DNA of 64,000 bases from Eucommia ulmoides (lineage: Eukaryota > Streptophyta > Magnoliopsida > Garryales > Eucommiaceae). The stretch spans positions 2,294,001 to 2,358,000 of the forward strand of contig CM028334.1 in assembly GCA_016647705.1 (NCBI GenBank). The letters are read 5' to 3'. Position numbers and translations under genes: made by a program. This document shows, one piece after another, positions 46,470 to 57,417 of this stretch (positions within the stretch are counted from its first letter, which is position 1; every line of letters starts with the position of its first letter). Under the pieces are notes generated by a model. That model saw nothing but the letters and a program-made list of their open reading frames with translations. It was not told where the DNA came from and did no database searches.

Positions 46470-49400
46470 GACTGGTTTTGAAGCTCGTTGTGCCTGGCAT
46501 GAGGAAGAAGAGCAGAGATTTTATTCGAAGGAGAACTGTAGAAGAGGTGTTGAGTATAATGGAGGTTGAGATTGGCTTCATGTATGAGATGCTTTACACC
46601 AAAGCCATGGCGGTGCACTCAAAGATTGGATTCTCTTCGCTTCATTTGCACCACTTCAATCTCTTGCTTTTCTCCCTTGAAGGGAAACACGGTTTTGCAA
46701 AGATCAACGTTGTCATTACCTACGTTTTGCTTGTAGCTGCCATTAGCCAGGAAGCCATTGCTATCCCAATGCTTGTTTTCTCGAACTGGACCTTTGTTTC
46801 CATCACAAGGGGAGTTCTCTCTAGCATTCTTTCTTCTGGTTCTGCCATGATGTTCAAGCAACAACGTAGCTGGTCTGAATCTGCCTCACAGTACAATTTG
46901 ATTAGCTCCTGCCCTGTGAAAAGCCGACAACCCAAATGGCTATAAGAGGCGGCTGACGCTTTATCCCTTGGGGATTTCTTGGATGAGATGCAAAACAAGT
47001 CGCATAGGGGAGTCTCAAGAGAGTTGATACTTTTCATTCTTCATGAAATTGCCAAGAAAGCAGAAGATGCAGTGAATGATGGGATAAAACAACTTACTCG
47101 AAAAATTAATCGAATAAGAACACGTAATGGAAATTAATTTTATCATGTTGTCGTGTGAACCTAATAGGAATTAAATTGGAAAAATATTTAAATCAACACA
47201 CCACAATCACACGAGACAACCAATTTTTAACGTGAAAAACCTCCCAAGGCGAGGAGTAAAAACCACGGGATCGAAATCCACCTAAAATCTCCACTATCAC
47301 AAAATAATGGGAATACAATCTTCTCTAGTTACAACTAGAGGTACATAACCACAATTACTTCAAGATAAAAAATAATCTTGTCAATGGAACAAGATACACA
47401 AGAGCAAAACGAAAATATCTCACCAAATCGCGAGTTTAAACACAACTCAAAACAGTACTGCCGAAACAGTGGTTGCTGACCTCGGAATCCGATCTCCACC
47501 ATTCAGATTGTAAAGAATTGAGTCGCAAACCTATTGTCCAAATTTCAGCCAATCGGACGGTGGATCGACTTCCAATCGGCGTTTGATCGGAACAATGTTG
47601 TCTAGGTTTTCAAGACAGTTTTCTCCCCTTTTTTGTTCTGTTACGGCCATTCACTTTTTGTTCCCACTTTCACTGTTGAAAATTCTGAACACTAGGGATT
47701 AAAAGAAAAAAAAAACTCAAAGTGTGAAATTATAACTTTACCCTTTTGTATTTCCATGGGCCTAAATAAGTGTTGAGTCACTTCACATGTTGTAAATTAA
47801 AACCAAGCCCAACAAATCTCTCCCTTTCCAACTATGTGGAGAGAGTCGTCATTCCAACGATCGAGCAACAAGCTTCAAGCTTTTCTTTTGTTAGAGCCTT
47901 TGTTAACATATCCGCACTATTATCATCCGTGTGGATCTTCTCAAGTTTTAACAACTTGTCGTTTAGAGTTTCTCTTATCCAATGGTACCTGACGTCAATG
48001 TGCTTCGACCTCGAATGAAACATAGAGTTCTTCACCAAATGGATAGCACTTTGACTGTCACAGAATAACACATATTGCTCTTGGTTGAAGCTAAGTTCTG
48101 TCAAGAACTTCTTCATCCATAGCAACTCCTTGCAGGCTTCCAAAGCTGCAATGAACTCTGCCTCTGTTGTTGAAAGTGAAATACATTTTTGCAACCTTGA
48201 CTGTCATGAAACAGCCCCACCGGCAAAAGTAATCAAATAACCTGAAGTAGACATGCGGGCATCCACATCTCCTGCCATATTTACATCTATGTGGCCAACT
48301 AGCACTGGTTTTCCATTTCCAAAACTGAGTCTCGCCTTGGAAGTGCCTCGAAGAAACCTCATTATCCATTTTACTACATCCCAATACTTTCTTCCCGAAT
48401 TTGAAAGAAATTGGCTAACTACACCAACTGCGTAAGCTACATCCGGCATCGTGCAAACCATTGCATACATTAAATTTCCAACTGCTGAGGCGTATGAAAC
48501 TCTTTTCATGTCTTATTTCTCTCTGTCTGTAGAAGGACACTGCTTAATGCTTAGCTTAAAGTGATTAGGAAGAGGGGAACTAAACACTTTAGCCTTATTC
48601 ATATTGAACCTCTCAAGCACCTTTTCAATGTACCGTTCCTGTGATATAAACAACTTCTTTTCTTTTCTATCTCAATAAATTCGAATATCAAGAATCTATT
48701 TTGTGAGCCCCAAGTCCTTCATAGAAAAGGATATATTTAATTACTTTTTCAATTTGTCAATTCTCGATGAATTCTTGCCAACAATCAATATATCATCGAC
48801 ATAGAATAATAAGATGATAAAGTCACCATCACTGAATTTCTGCATAAAAACACAATGATTTGAAGTGGTCTTCGTGTAGCCTTGCTCCCCCATAACTGAC
48901 TCAAACTTCTTGTACCATTATCTAGGTGCCTGTTTCAAACCATAAAGACTTTTCTTCAGCCGATACATGTGATCCTCTTTTCTTTTTGCCCTAAAGCCCT
49001 CTGGTTGCTCCATATAAATCTCTTCCTCCAAGTCACCATGGAGAAAAAGCAATTTTCACATCCATTTGTTCAATCTCCAAGTCTAGGCTAGCTGCTAAGC
49101 CAAGAACAACACGAATAGAAGACATTTTCACAACAGGAAAAAAAATCTCTTCAAAATCAATGCATTTCCTTTGGTTGAATCCTTTGACAACTAATTTAGC
49201 TTTGTATCGTGGCTGTTAAGTATGTTCATCATGTTTTACCCTGTAAACCTACCTGTTTTTCAAAGCTCTTTTGTTCTTAGGCAACTTCACCAATTCAAAA
49301 GTGTAGTTGTTATACAATGATTGCATCTCATTTTGCATGGCTTCAATTCACTCTCTCTTATGTTCATCTTCTATAGCTTCATCATAACACTCAGGTTCTC

Positions 49401-52400
49401 CCCCGTCAGTCAACAACACATACTCATCTACGGAATACCGATTGAAAGGATTTCGGTCTCTGGTAAACGTCTTGAGTGGAATTTCTGGTGGTGTTTGTGG
49501 TACTTATGGCTGATCAAGAGACTCGTGATTAGTCACATTATTTAACGAAGTATCGGCATCGCCTGGACTTAACAGATTGTCCTGGATATCATCTCTAATC
49601 GGCGTCGGCACTCGTGTCAAAGGAACTGGATCTAAGTAAACCAAGTCATCATAGTTTTGAGGCACCGTTTCATCTGTCTTCTCGATATCTCGTATGGTCT
49701 GGTCTTCCATGAACACAACATCTCAACTTCTTATAAGTTTCTTTTGCACCAGATCATAAAATCTGTAACCAAACTCATCTTGGCCATATCTAATAAATAC
49801 GCACTGTCGCGTTTGGACCTCTCATCTTTGAGAATATGCACAAAAGCCTTGCATCCAAAGACGTGTAAGTGATTGTAAGTAACTTCCTTCCCTAACCAAA
49901 CTTTTTCTGGAACGTCAAACTCTAAGAGAACACACGCTATCAGATTCAGTACATGTACAATTGTGCTCAAAGCTTCACCCCAAAAGGATCTTGGCAACTG
50001 TGCTTGTAAAAGTAACCATCTCACCCTTTCAACTAGCATTCTGTTCATTCTCTCTGCCAAACCATTCAATTGAGGAGTCTTTTGAGGTGTCTTTTGGTGA
50101 CGAATGCCTTATTGTCTGCAGTAGTCATCAAAGGGACCCAAATACTTACCCTCGTTATCTGTTCTGATACACTTCAGCTTCTTCCCAGTTTGTCTCTTAA
50201 CAGTGGCCTGAAATTGTTTGAACACATCTAACACTTGATCTTTAGTCTTCAAGGTATACACTTACAACTTCCTTGAGTGATCATCTATGAAAGTCACAAA
50301 ATAGAGAGCACCACCAAGAGTTTTTTGTTTTCATGAGATCACAAACATCAGAATATACTAAATCAAGTATACCTTGTTTTCTTGAAGAAGATGACGACTT
50401 GAAGGCAACTCTGGTTTGCTTTCCCGCCAAGCAATGAGCACACTTCTTCAAATGTGAATTCTTCATTCCCGAAAGGAGATTCTTCTTGGCCAAAATTATC
50501 AACCCTTTTTCACTCATGTGACAAAGCTTCTTGTGCCAAAACTCAATTGTATCATCATTTTCCACCGCATTGATATTGCAATTCGAGATATTTGCTTGCA
50601 TAAAGTACAAGAAAGAACACTTCTTCCCTCTAACCACAACCATGGAACCTTTAGTAAGCTTCCATTGACCATCACTAAATGTGTTGCAAAACCTTTCATC
50701 ATCAAGCTTGCCTGTAGAAATCAAATTCAAGCGGATATTCGGAATGTGTTTGACATTTTTCAAGTCCAACATTGTCCCATTATTGGTCTTCAAGCGCACA
50801 TCTCCAGTGCCAATGATTTTTGCCAAACCATCATTTCTCATCTTCATTGTCCCAAAGTCACCGGTAGTATAGGAAGTGAAGAAATCCTTTCGAGATGTAA
50901 CATGAATAGAGGCGCCACTATCAATGACCCAATTGGTCTCATGACATGCTAGATTAATAACATCGTCATCGCAAATAATGAAAAAGTCTTCAAAAGTAGT
51001 AGTGGCGATAACCTGATCATCCTCCTTTCCTTCATTGTTCTTTTCCTCATTCCATTTTTCCTCATTCTCTTTCTTCAATTTTCTGCAATATTTCTTGATG
51101 TGCCCCTTTAAGCCACAATGATGGCACTCCACATTAGCGAACTTGTTGGACTTGTTTCTGCCTTGATATATATTCTTTGAACCTCTGCTCTTACTCATCA
51201 TCCTATTTTTAGTAACCAAGATGTCCGACTATGAAGAAGAACCATGTGATTTTCTTCTTATCTTTTCGTTCATTATACTATTCTTCACAAAGTCCATATT
51301 GATTATACCATCGGGAGCTGAACTACAAATCGATGTTCTGAACGTTTCCCAAGAGCTCGGCAAAGTACCAAGCTACCATAACCCACGAATCTCTTCATCG
51401 AATTTGATGTCCATTCCATCCAGCTGATTAATTAATCCCTGAAATGTGTTTAAGTGATCTGTCAGTGGAGTTCCGTCTTGGTATCTTAGACTTATCAATT
51501 TATGCATCAAATATATTTTATTATTTCTCGTCTTTCTAGCATACAACTCCTCAAGTTTATTCCAAAGTGTACGGGCATGTTTCTCCCTATTGATGTGATT
51601 CAAAACATTATCATCCACCCATTGTCTAATGTATCCACATACTTTCCAATGTAGCAAGTTTCACTCTTCATCGGATTTATTTTTCGACTTTTCAGTGGCC
51701 ATGGAAATGCAAAAGGGCAAAGTTGTAATTCCACACTTTGAGTTTTCTTTAACCCCTAGTGTTCAGAATTTTTAGCAGTGAAAGTGGGAACAAAAAATGA
51801 ACAGTCGCAGCAGAGCAAAAACGGGGAGAAAGTTGTCTTAAAAACCTAGATAGCATTGTTCCGATGAAACGGCTATTCGAGGACAATCCACCGTCCGATC
51901 AGGCTAAAATTTGGACAGTAGGTTCGCGACTCAGTGCTCTACAATCTGAACGGTGGAGATCGGATTTAGAGGTTGGCAACCACTGTTTCAGTGGGATTGT
52001 TTCAGGTTGTGTTTAAACCTGCGTTTTTGTGAGATCTCTCCGTTTTGCTCGTGTATCTTGTTCCATTGTCAAGATTGTTTTTTATCTTGAAGTAATTATG
52101 GTTGTGTACCTCTAGTTATAACTAGAGAGAATTGTATTCCCATTATTTTGTGATAGTGAAGATTTTGGGTGGACTTCGGTCCCGTGGTTTTTACTCTTCG
52201 CCTTGGAGAGGTTTTTCACGTTAAAAATTGGTTGTCTCGTGTGATTGTAATTGTGGTGTGTTGCTTTAGATATCCCTATAATTTAATTCCTATTAGGTTC
52301 ACACAAGAACGAGATAAAATTAATTTCAGTTGCATGTTCTTATTCGATTAATTTTTTGAGTAAGTCGTTTTATCCCATCAGTGAAAGGTCCTGTATTGAC

Positions 52401-52797
52401 CAGACTGAGTGTGTTTCTTGGCACAGGTTTGTGGGAAGTGAAAGGAGAAGACTATGATGAGTTGCTTGGCTGCAGTGTACAACGGTTTATCGATGAAGGC
52501 ACTCTGATATGGCACATTGCCACTGAAATCTGTCATCAGGCAGCTTCCACCACTAAGAAGAAAGAAGGTGATGTGCATCAACATTTTGTAAGAACTTGTC
52601 TGATTACATGGTTTATATCATCGTACTACAGCCAGACTTTTTGGCATTGAGCATGGACATTGAGAAAACGAGTTACAGAATTGCCTGCGAAGAAGTAGTG
52701 GAATTTTTCTCAACGAGAAGATTGCAGTTAAAATTCAAAAATAACTTACATTATCAAGCTTGTGACATGCTATTAAGATCTGAGCCAAGACCATTGA
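46470..52797 (+). pseudogene. DUF4220/DUF594 membrane-protein pseudogene, split by a Copia element
   Basis: Host sequence at 46470-47076 reads MRKKSRDFIRRRTVEEV, FMYEMLYTKAMAVHSKIGF and ISQEAIAIPMLVFSNWTFVS, matching the middle of the intact gene at 57418 (for example YELLYTKARVVHTKIGY). It resumes at 52386 with LIWHIATEICHQ, matching LLTWHIATEICYQ. The N-terminal membrane part and DUF594 end are absent. There is an in-frame stop after RQPKWL (46943) and a frame change near 52590; the remaining end stops at a retroelement fragment at 52791. It is a decayed paralogue of the intact gene on the same strand 10 kb away. Confidence 0.9.
47077..52380 (-). mobile_element. Copia LTR retrotransposon with inverted terminal repeats
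   Basis: Minus-strand Copia parts appear in order from right to left: gag (from about 51702), zinc knuckle (CHHCGLKGHIKKYC) and protease (VIDSGASIH), integrase, reverse transcriptase and RNase H (to about 47830). A purine-rich tract (complement of 47815-47829) adjoins the left repeat, 47077-47814 (738 bp, starts TGTTGGGC on the element strand and ends CCCATCA). The right repeat, 51699-52380, is in the opposite orientation. A 5-bp target duplication GTGAA (47072-47076 and 52381-52385) flanks the whole. The reading frames have several breaks, and the two repeats differ at roughly one base in ten, so it is old and inactive. Confidence 0.92.
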
Positions 52798-53115
52798 TGT
52801 GATTCAAAACATTATCATCCACCCAGTGTCTAATGTATCCACATACTTTCCGATGTCGCAAGTCCCACTCTTCATCAGATTTATTTTTCGGCTTTTCAGT
52901 GGCCATGGAAATGCAAAAGGGCAAAGTTGTAATTTCACATTTTTGAGTTTTCTTTAACCCCTAGTATTAAGAATTTTTAGCAATGAAAGTGGGAACAAAA
53001 AATGAACAGTCGCAATAGAGCAAAAAAGGGGAGAAAGTTGTCTTAAAAACCTAGATAGCATTGTTCTAATTTGCCTATTGGAGGACGATCCACCATCCGA
53101 TCAGGCTGAAATTTG
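52791..53115. mobile_element. Fragment of the same Copia family: gag start joined to an inverted terminal-repeat piece
   Basis: It matches 51588-51930 at roughly 94 percent by eye count, including the CCATGG junction between the gag start and the inverted terminal repeat. It is bounded by the DUF4220 pseudogene on the left and a LINE fragment on the right. A fossil fragment. Confidence 0.8.
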
Positions 53116-54664
53116 GAATCCTCCTTATGACAGACTCAAAATTAATTTTGATGGAAGCTCTAGAGGAAACTCAGGCGCTATTGGCGGAAGGAGCATTGTC
53201 CGTAATCCAAATGGGAAATTGTTGTTTCAGTTTTGCTCGTTTATTTGGCTTTGGCGTCAGTTTACTAGCAGAAACCAAAACCTTAGGCCCCGTTTTAGTG
53301 TTTCCATTCCAATCCAACCCAAAAATTCTGAGATTGATTTTCGAGAACGCGTTTGGCAACACAAAACTCCACCCTACCCAACCCAAAAAATGATAATTGA
53401 TTCTCAAAATTCTAAAGAAATGAGAAACAATATTTTTATTTTTATTTTGTGTCCAAAAAACTCAACCCATACATGGGACACGTTTGGAATTTTCCAATTT
53501 GTTAATGAGAGCTTTTCTTCTAACTTCATCCCAAGCATTTCTTTTTCTTTTCGCTCGTCTTGACCACAACGCTCGTCCTCGCAATCGTCGATGCCGTCCA
53601 CCTCCTCGCAATCGTCTTCGCTGCCGCCATCGTCCTCGCCATCACCTCCATTGGTTCCTTCCCTCTCACCAAGCCGGCCATCGTCGTTTTCGTAGATTTC
53701 ATCGTCGTCGTAATTTCGATTGCTCACAAAGCCGGCCATCGTCGTCTCACCGTCGTGATTTCGATCCCAACCCATCGAAACAGATTTGGTCCTAGATTTT
53801 GATTTCGTTACTTGATTTAGAGTTCGATTTCGTTTTTCGATTTCAATTTCATCACGAAATCGATTTTGATTTTCGATTTTCATTTCAATTTCGAAATCAA
53901 AATCGAAATCGATTTTGCCACGAAATCGATTTTCGATTTCGAATTCATCACGAATCGATTTAGGGTTTGCTTTTTTATTTTGGTTTAGGATTTGTTCTTA
54001 ATTTTGGTTTAAAGTTGGTTCTTGATTTGGGAGTTTGGTTGAATTTCATAAAATCAATTTTAGGGTTGGTTCTTGATTTGGAGATTTTGATTGAATTTGG
54101 AGGTTTGGTTGAATCAATTCTAGAGTTAGTTCATGAAATCAATTCTTAGATAATATCGTTACCAAACGTGATTCTATTCCTAGTACAAAAAAAACTTTGT
54201 CGTTACCAAACGCATTTATGTTCCCAGTAAGAAACAAAATTCTCAACCCAACTCAACGCAACTCATCCCAGTTGGGTTGAGAAAAGTGGGAACATCAACT
54301 AAACACCACCTTAATGATCGCGCTTCAATTTTGTGTTGAGTTTGAGTAGTCCTCTCTGGATGTGGTCAGTGACAATGCCCTGCTAGTAGACATGGTTGCA
54401 GGTAGAGCTAAAGTCCCTTGGCGTTTAATGTCTTTGATAAGGATTATCAAGGATTTGGCTGAGAGGGTGCAATCTTATATCTGGCACTGTTACAGGGAAG
54501 CTAATATGGCTACGGATATGTTAGATAAGTTAGGAAGTGTTAGTGTCAATCGAACTTTCCGTTCAGAATCAGAATGCCCGTCTTCTGTTCGAAGTTGTTT
54601 AAGACTGGATAAACTTCGCTTCCTGAACATCCGGAAGTCTAAAGATAAGTCTTTTATGGTTTAG
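53116..54664 (+). mobile_element. LINE-type RNase H fragment, split by a TIR element
   Basis: At 53116-53285 the frame reads YDRLKINFDGSSRGNSGAIG and IVRNPNGKLL, the start of a plant LINE-type RNase H domain. After an inserted TIR element the domain continues at about 54313-54664 with SLDVVSDNALLVDMVAG, VPWRLMSLIRIIKDLAERV, IWHCYREANMATDMLDKLG. A frame change lies near 53220. Such domains occur at the C-terminus of L1-type ORF2 and in RNase H-like orphan genes; the reverse transcriptase part is absent here, so this is a fragment. Confidence 0.7.
53286..54313. mobile_element. TIR element with a GC-rich core, copy 2 (inside the LINE fragment)
   Basis: The left end GGCCCCGTTTTAGTGTTTCC, with CCAATCCAACCCAAAAATTC, corresponds to the inverted right end GGTTGAGAAAAGTGGGAACA, AACTAAACACCACC. 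The core at 53560-53790 is CG-rich (CTCGTCCTCGCAATCGTCG) and is followed by AAATCGATTTTCGATTTC repeats. It matches the element at 56011 in its ends. Confidence 0.55.
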
Positions 54665-56010
54665 TCTTGTAGAATTTTCTTTTGTTAGTTTGCTTCTGCG
54701 TTTATTTTGTCGATTCAGAGGTTAGGTCTCGCCCCCTCTGTGACTTGTTTTCTTTTTATAAAACTTCTCCTCGCTTTGAGGTTTTCGGAAAAAAATAAAA
54801 ATAAAAATAAAAATAAATAATAATAATAATAATAATAATGTACAATAATCTATTACTATACATAAAGAAAGCAACAGTTTACCAAAATAGTTAGTTTGGT
54901 AAACATGGAACGGTTCGACATTATTTATATGAGCATTTTCATTTCATATTGCAGATGAGACAAATTCATAGTATGCTGAGCTGTTGTTATTTCCTACTAC
55001 TTTCAGTCTTTTGGATGCCTTGCGGATAGAGGCAGCAATACTTGCCCATTTTCAGTCAACCCGTCCATATCTGTCCGCTTAAAAGAGGATTGGGTACTTG
55101 CTTTAACTAATCGGTTGCAAATGGATTGGATTATATTCTAAATAAGGTTAACACAGATAAATATGGTTATTTCTTAGTGCCCATTTAAAACAACATATGT
55201 TAGGGTCACGGTTGCATGAGATTGGAATATGTATTCAGAGAGAAACGGACAAAAATAGGGAGTGTGTGTGCATACGGGATAATGCTCTCTTAGGTATAAC
55301 GTCTTTTTTGTTCTTTCTTTTTTCTCATCAAATGATGTTGTACTAATTTTCTATATTTATTAGAATCACTTAGCCTTAATCATCATTATAACAAATTGTG
55401 ATTATATATAAATGTATAGACATATGTTTGTTCCGTTTACAAAAGATGCTTTCCTTACAAAAGATGTATCTAAATATGAAAATTGCAAAAGAAAATTACA
55501 AGATTCATAAATTTGTTGTCAACATAAAAAAGGGCAACTCAGTGCGATTATTGTGGATTTTGGAGAGAGTTAGTTGTAAGCAGCCTTCCTCCCATATTAA
55601 TCGCAAAATGTCTTGTCAAAATAAGCTCCCGAATTCATTGAGAAATTAGATAGAATTTTCACTCTTATTTTTGTATTAAAAAAATAAGGAGAGAAAAATA
55701 CAGAGAGAAATGGACGTAGTGAAATTATTCTACCAGGACCGGATTACTTTTTAGAGGAAGAAAGTTATATTGAGAAAGAGAAAATTAATGGTACCAAACT
55801 TATAAAGGGAAATACAAGTCAAATAAAGGTTATCAGTTTTACCTGCATCCGTTTATATGATCCGTATCCTTTTCCCACCTAATAAGTGGACGGATTGATA
55901 CCACCCCACATCTGTAAAACCCATTAATGACTGGCACATATTCGACCCAACCAGCCCATTTGCCACCTCTCCAACAACAGTGAGAGAAAGCCATAGGATG
56001 AGCAATTTAG
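54665..56010. other. Intergenic sequence
   Basis: An AAAAATAAAAATAATAATA microsatellite lies at 54790-54840. Some phrases (GTCCGCTTAAAAGAGGATTG near 55075) look like gene-tail sequence, but no coding exon could be supported. Confidence 0.45.
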
Positions 56011-56606
56011 GTGGCGTTTGGTTGGAATGGGTTGGGTTGAGTTGAATTGGGTTGGATTGAGAATTTTAGGAACAAAATTACGTTTGGTATCGACAATTTT
56101 TGTTTTGTGCTAAAAACATAATGTGTTTGGTAACAATTTTATCCCAAAACTAATTTATTTTTTTTGAATTTTTTTTTGTGTTTGGCGGCGGCCAGACGGC
56201 GGCTGCGGCGGTGGCCGGACGGGCAACGGCCGTGGTGGCGGCGGTCGCTAGAGGTGCCTGGCGGCAGCGAAAGGTCGCCGGAGACGGCGACCGGTCACCG
56301 GACGCCTGCGGCGGCTGCCGGTGAAGGTAGCCGAACGGTGGCCGGCTGCGGCGAACGGCGGCAGGTGGTGATGGTCGGCCGACAGATGAAGACGGAAGTT
56401 GAGAATTTTGGGTTGAGTTTTTTGAACGCAAAAAGAAACAATTTTTTTTTTGTTTCTGGTTTTTTTAATATTTTGAGAATCAATTCCTAATTTTTGGGTT
56501 GGGTTGGATTGAGTTTTGTATTTGCCAAATACGTTCCCAAAAATCAAATCCAACATTCTTGGGTTGGGTTGGGTTGGGTGGGGAACACTAACCAAACGGG
56601 GTCTAT
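56011..56606. mobile_element. TIR element with a GC-rich core, copy 3
   Basis: It starts TAGGTGGCGTTTGGTTGGAA and ends AACACTAACCAAACGGGGTC, with GGGTTGGGTTGAGTTGAATT inside each end. The core at 56180-56390 is very GC-rich (CGGCGGCCAGACGGCGGC, GGCGACCGGTCACCGG) and resembles the core at 45000-45170 in composition and in the GGCCGGACGG word. No believable protein. Confidence 0.6.
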
Positions 56607-57417
56607 TTTCATTCAGGATAGCTTAATTAGTTAAAAATGCAACTTACTAGCTCACTATGTAATAAGTGAAAGCTTAGAATGAAGCGAATGTTATACATCA
56701 AGATTTTCGATCAAGCAACATTCAAATTAAAAAAAAATAAGAAAAAAATAAAAAAATAACTACTTGTTAATCATCAGAGGATAATATTGAATCACTTGGT
56801 GTTGATCAATAAAATCCAATTTCACTACTATGTTGTAATATTTTCTACAATATATAAAGGTCTAATTACATGAAATAATAAAAATAATTTAACCATATAA
56901 CAAAATTATCTACTCTCAATACTGCATCTAACACCGTATGTTTGTCGTAAAATAAACTTAATGTTGAAGCCTTAGCATGCACAGACTGCCCACTACTGTA
57001 CCGAAGCAAAGAATAAACTGAAAGTTCCTCCACTTGGCAAGAAACAGAATGAAGAAATTCTACTTAAGAATCAAGTCATTCCTTGGAAGGATCATAAGTG
57101 AAGCAAAAAGATGAAAGAGATGAAACTTCCCCAAGCCCAACAAGAAACCAATGATTCACTCAAAAAAAAATATAAGAATGAATGCTTCAAAATGACTCAA
57201 TGCCAATACCCAGAGATTGGTTATCATATCTAAAAGGCAAGTCCACTCTAGGGATCACAGCGCATGCGTTCATCTGTCCACTTTGATTGCGTCTTCTATA
57301 TCCCTCTCTCCCTGGGAACTCTAATCCTATAATCCAATTGTTTCCACAGTCACTGAGTCCTATTTTATCCTAGCACAAGTCAGATTAGCATTCAAGCAGG
57401 AGAGCCGAATCAACCAA
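56607..57417 (+). promoter_or_regulatory. 5' flank of the DUF4220 gene
   Basis: AT-rich, then CT-rich (CCCTCTCTCCCTGGG) near 57301, with the start codon at 57418. No specific promoter element can be fixed. Confidence 0.35.

Noticed and set aside
47077-52380. Possibility that the facing terminal repeats are two separate solo terminal repeats flanking an unrelated Copia body
   Set aside because: A single GTGAA duplication flanks the whole, and the purine tract adjoins the left repeat in the expected place, so one insertion event is simpler.
53404-53883. 159-codon minus-strand acidic frame and overlapping arginine-rich plus-strand frame
   Set aside because: They lie over the GC-rich core and the ATCGATTTTCGATTTC-type repeats of a TIR element; composition-driven.
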